A stretch of 64,000 nt of DNA from Eimeria necatrix. Lineage: Eukaryota; Apicomplexa; Conoidasida; Eucoccidiorida; Eimeriidae. Location of the stretch: assembly GCF_000499385.1 (NCBI RefSeq), contig NW_013654345.1, forward strand, positions 62,001 to 126,000, given 5' to 3'. A program made the position numbers and the translations under genes. The notes below the pieces were generated by a model. That model saw only the letters and a program-made list of their open reading frames with translations, did no database searches and was not told the origin of the DNA. Positions 60,301 through 64,000 of this stretch are shown here, piece after piece (the first letter of the stretch is position 1; each line of letters starts with the position of its first letter).

Positions 60301-62539
60301 CAGCGCCATTTATTCACTAACTCGTGCGTCTGCTACCTCTGCACAGCCTTAAAGGCTCTATGGGGAGAAGAAGCCCCTTCAATACTAGAAGAGTCTGACG
60401 GTTACCAGCCTCCAGAAGTTTGGGCTCAGGCCGCAGCGCAGGCAGAACTGAAGGCAAGCCTCCACAAGCAGCATTACCACCACGATCAACAAGAGAAACA
60501 GCACTGTGATGGAGACTGCAGCGCCACCAATGGCAGCCAAAACGGAGGCAACGGCAACATCAGTAATGGCCACAACAACAACGGCGCCGGCAGTAGATAC
60601 ACCAATAGCAGCGACAACACCAACAGCCAAACAAAGGCCGACAGAGATTTGCTGCATAGACCACCTTCGCACGACATGTGGGGTGTTGGAATGATATTTC
60701 TTAAGTTGGTGCTGGGCACTCCCTCACCATTGGAACCACTAGACGACAGGCGACGGGCTAAAGTACGAACGCGTTGCTGCTGTTTTTTTAAATTTGTACT
60801 GTTGCTGGTGCTGCTGGGCGTGCTGCCATGCACGGAGTTTACGTATGGGGGCGTTTGCTTTGCTCTTGTTTTCAGCTGTCTCAAGCTTATCAGGGCAAGC
60901 CGCCTGAGGTGTTGCGTCACGACTTGCAGATTCTGGCATTGAGTGATTTATGCTTGATTCCATGGGCTTCTGATCGCTTGCCTGCTGCTGCTTCGCCAAC
61001 GGCTGTCGCTGCTACATTTCAGTCCTTCGCTTTCGCTTCTCTAAAGTCTGCTGTAGTGACTGCGGCTGAGAGCTTCTACCTGAACTGGGTGGCACCATAT
61101 AGGGAAAGAGCGAATTCGACAGAGGACCACAGCAAAGAACTTCTCCAAGGTGACGTGGAAAAGGTTGAGATGCGAGAAAAGGAGAAGAAAAAGGTCTGGC
61201 AAAGGACCAACAAACAGGAAGCGTCAGTTAATTTGCGACGGCGTCCTTTTTTTGGGATTTGAGCAGCTTTGAATGAAACAGTATAAACCATATGCACATG
61301 CGTTTGCCCGTGTTTGCGCTTGCCTTCACGTTTGAGGCGCATTTGCTTTTTTTGCAGCTGCTGGTGATGCGTTTGCCGCTGTTGTTATTGCTTCATTCCC
61401 TTTAGGAAAAGGGGCTGGGTCGGGATGATTTGCTTGCGCTTATCTCCCGAGTTCGCGGGTTTGCTGGGGGGAGCGAATTGGTGCTGCGGCAACAGCAGCA
61501 GGCACTGCAGCGGCCACAAACAGCAGGCCTCTTTAGCGTAGATGAGGATGACGACGACGCCCAATACCTCTTTACACAAAAGGGACAGACAGCGCAAAAC
61601 AGACAACAGTACCGAGAGTGCGATGAAGCCCTCGTAAGATGCTTACGTCGCCGCTTTCTGCTCTTCGGTGCTGTTGTTATTGCCATGACTGCTGTTCAGC
61701 AACAGTAGTCAAACATAGTGCAAAGGGGTAGAAGCAAACGGTAGCCGTGGCCAAAGAAATGATATGGTAACAGTATCGAACTGGGGCATCGCCAAGCAGC
61801 CGCATCACCAAAAATCGACGTCGCTCTCAGAACACCACTGCTAGGCGGTGTCGCTTTATGGTGACGCTGGTACTCAGCAGTGTTCCCCTTAGGTCGTGTT
61901 TCTGTCGCTATGTGTTCTGACGCTGCTGAAGTAATTTGTGCTTCCGATGCAATAGCATTTGCTTGAGCTGGCTAATATTGGCCGCATTTGTTGCTCTTAT
62001 GTGCACTGCTGCCCCTGCAGTTCGCAGAAATACTGAGGTTTCGAGACCCTGCAGGCGTCGGGGTGCCCAATCCGTTGGCTCGCGATCTTCTCAGGAAGCT
62101 TCTGGCTTTTGACCCCCAAGTGAGTCGTGGTTATAAGCTGCACGGCTTTAAAGGGAAAGCTGCTCAACAGGCATGACAGACGTTTTTGTTTAGGCGTGCT
62201 TCTCGTGGTGCCCTCACTTGATGCCCAGTAGCACAAAGGTGATTAATTATACAAGCGTACATATGTGCTTAGGTTTGTACATAATATAGGTTCGTATGAA
62301 CTAATACGTCCACGCATAAAGACGGCTACAGCACATAAGAGATATCCTAGGTGTCTCGGAGGCTTTGTGGAGGGCGCTGTGAATGTATTTGGCTTATGTT
62401 GCCTTACGTAAGTTGTCAAATGAATGCGAATGTGCAGGAGAGGCTGTCAGCTGAGGCAGCACTGCAGCATCCTTGGTTTTCGGTCTCAGCCGCTGCTGCG
62501 GGCGCGGTGAATGAGCAGCGCGCCTCACAGCCTCCATGA
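57329..62539 (+). CDS. Signal-peptide protein kinase, plant-like divergent family
   Basis: Eleven exons: 57329-58006, 58335-58424, 58548-58713, 58859-59166, 59457-59699, 59977-60073, 60347-60762, 60876 to 61163 or 61193, 61406-61633, 62021-62119 and 62438-62539, giving about 905-915 residues. The N-terminus starts MTTYDARSRLTALP and continues into a hydrophobic signal-peptide-like stretch; a short weak hydrophobic run (VTTGAALAAAVVS) precedes the kinase. Kinase motifs: GRLGGGAYGEVW (Gly loop), VLKRM (ATP-site Lys), QWLVFANEG (hinge), THRDIKLENVLL (catalytic loop, intact), LVDWGSAV (DFG as DWG), GYQPPEVW (APE), HDMWGVGMIFLKL, and ERLSAEAALQHPWF at the end. Essential residues are present, so it is probably active. 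About 65 Asn/Gly/His-rich residues follow the APE block. FRDPAGVGVPNPLARDLL near the end resembles the plant At3g63330-type kinases. Substrate unknown. Confidence 0.85.
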
Positions 62540-63281
62540 GCCTTTGGTATCTCTTTTGATGCCCCGAAAGTTTTTTTGGCTCCCGTTGCTTATGCAGCTC
62601 ATTGCACCTCAGAGCATCTTTAGTGGCTGGAACAAGAGGAATGGCTGTGCAGGCACCGCATTGCATTCATTGCTTCTTAGAGACATGCTTGCCTTCCCAA
62701 GTAGCCAGGCAGCGATTCACCGCTGTACATATCTCAGGATCCTGTGGCCCATGTTTCTCGTCCGCCTTAGTATCATAAAGAGTTGACCCATGATGAAGTA
62801 GGCAACCCTTCGCACGACTGCCGCTCATTTGCCCGTACACAAAGCGGCAAAGTGACAAATGACGAGCGCGCTGCTCGTTGAGCGGGTTATTGTGCTGTTG
62901 GCAAGGAAAGGAAGCACCAGTGTATGCATGCGTGGGTGCATGCAAAAGCAGCCGCGGTAGTAGCGCGGGACATGTACTTCTTCCATGTTAGAACGCATTT
63001 GAGCCACTGGACTTAATGCCGTGAAGCAGCAGGTGGGGTGTGTTTAACCCGGTATGTTCGTGTACATCCTCTTTGTGCACTTGACTAGTCGCAGATAATT
63101 ATGTTTTAACAACTAGAAAGGCGCTACGTGCGTGGAAAAAAATGTGCCAGCAACTTGTACGCGAAGTTATGCATACATGTAGATAGATGTGTCTTTGACC
63201 TGACCAGCGTCAAAGTCACAAGCGGTCATCTTGATACAGCAATACAACTATTATCCTGGATACTCATCCTGGAAATTACAG
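62540..63281. other. Region between the kinase and the right-edge gene
   Basis: No frame with motifs was seen. It may contain upstream exons of the partial gene that follows, since that gene clearly begins with a spliced exon at 63282, but none could be placed. Confidence 0.4.
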
Positions 63282-63775
63282 GTGCGTACTCAGGAAGACG
63301 CAATGGCAGAGGCACAAATGCGTCTAGCCGAAAGAGTGGCTGCAGAGACTGAGGAACAAGAATGGCAGCGGAGGTATCAATACGAAAGACCAGAGCAGAC
63401 GAACAAAGGTGCGATTGCACTGGAGGTGTTCACTTATTGCTCCCTTGTCGCTGTCACAGTGAAGTCGCATCTAGTCAAGCAGCGCAGACAAGCACTGCTC
63501 AAGCTTGCCCCACTGGTAGCACTAGCAGCCGCAGCGATGAGCAGGTGCTACAACGGCACACCACACGGAGAACGGCAATGCGTGAGGTTAATTCATCGGA
63601 CATCCTGCAGGGGCCATTTAGAATGCACGCCAGTTTCCCACGAGAGACGTCGAAGGGGTTGTCACTGGTAGATACTCTGAGGGACCAAAGTGACAGTGCT
63701 GCGTCGACCGTGAATTTCTTGGGTACTTATCTAGGCGGCACTACAAAAAAGTTTGACGAAACAGCGGGTGCTTGA
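63282..63775 (+). CDS. 3' part of an unrecognised, coiled-coil-like gene
   Basis: Two exons are supported: 63282-63408, preceded by ATTACAG, and one starting at 63483 after GTCAAGCAG, with matching phase 1. The first encodes a charged helical stretch (QEDAMAEAQMRLAERVAAET). The second is Ser/Thr/Gln-rich, then RRTAMREVNSSDILQ and LVDTLRDQSDSAASTVNFLG, an amphipathic run with SNARE-like spacing, ending at a stop at 63775 unless it splices earlier. A Sec20-type SNARE is one possibility but no transmembrane anchor is visible before the window ends. Treat the product as unknown. Confidence 0.45.
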
Positions 63776-64000
63776 TTTTCAGTCCCACCAGGTGTGCGGG
63801 CAGCCTGCAAACTCCTAGAAATACTTCTTTAGGCGGACAAACGTACCCATGAAATTCGCTAGCACGTATTCGCACTCCGGCTCACACCCTTTATTCAAAA
63901 AAGCAAATGACCAAATGTGCGCACACACAAAACAAACGCTCAAGTGTGCAAGCATAGAAAGCTACAAGCGTAGAGCCCGAGCTGCAGCCATTCGTTACGT

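Noticed and set aside
1..64000. CRISPR arrays, bacterial operons, Shine-Dalgarno sites
   Set aside because: The genes are spliced and eukaryotic; no regularly spaced repeat array or operon-like packing exists.

Overview
The window looks like nuclear DNA of a coccidian apicomplexan of the Eimeria/Cyclospora type. The evidence is: genes broken into many short GT-AG exons, roughly balanced base composition, short CAG/CTG-rich tracts coding Gln/Ser/Ala, long low-complexity insertions inside conserved domains, a rhoptry-type pseudokinase, and plant-like proteins. Genus cannot be decided from the sequence alone. Exon models below were built by hand from reading frame, splice sites, intron phase and family alignment from memory; no search was run.

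Layout, left to right. About 2.4-8.9 kb (minus): one large gene fusing an ABC1/COQ8-type kinase to a serine-beta-lactamase-like (LACTB-type) domain. 12.9-18.2 kb (plus): a TBC1D13-like Rab GTPase-activating protein in nine exons. 19.6-21.4 kb (plus): an intronless rhoptry-family pseudokinase with a tyrosine/glycine-rich segment. 22.1-24.3 kb (minus): a mitochondrial S-adenosylmethionine-type carrier. 27.6-30.2 kb (plus): a class II CPD photolyase, tail to tail with the U5 snRNP protein DIM1 (30.6-32.0 kb, minus). 32-39.6 kb: no intact gene, but decayed Ty3/gypsy-like integrase and retropepsin remnants and an AT-rich island that may be organelle DNA. 39.6-40.9 kb (minus): the AP-1 adaptor mu subunit. 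41-48.3 kb: gene-poor. 48.4-54.3 kb (plus): the AP-1 gamma subunit in ten exons. 55-56 kb (minus): a C2HC zinc-finger protein. 57.3-62.5 kb (plus): a secreted or membrane-targeted plant-like protein kinase in eleven exons. 63.3 kb to the right edge: the 3' part of an unrecognised gene.

Functionally, two subunits of the same complex (AP-1 gamma and mu) and one Rab-GAP act in Golgi/endosome sorting, the route that in coccidia supplies rhoptries and micronemes; the rhoptry pseudokinase would be cargo of that route. The ABC1 fusion and the SAM carrier point to mitochondrial (ubiquinone/methylation) metabolism. The photolyase fits a life cycle with an oocyst exposed to sunlight. The most unusual items are the Ser-to-Cys change at the nucleophile of the beta-lactamase-like domain, the Tyr/Gly-rich rhoptry pseudokinase, the plant-like signal-peptide kinase, and two photolyase introns whose 3' ends are tandemly duplicated.
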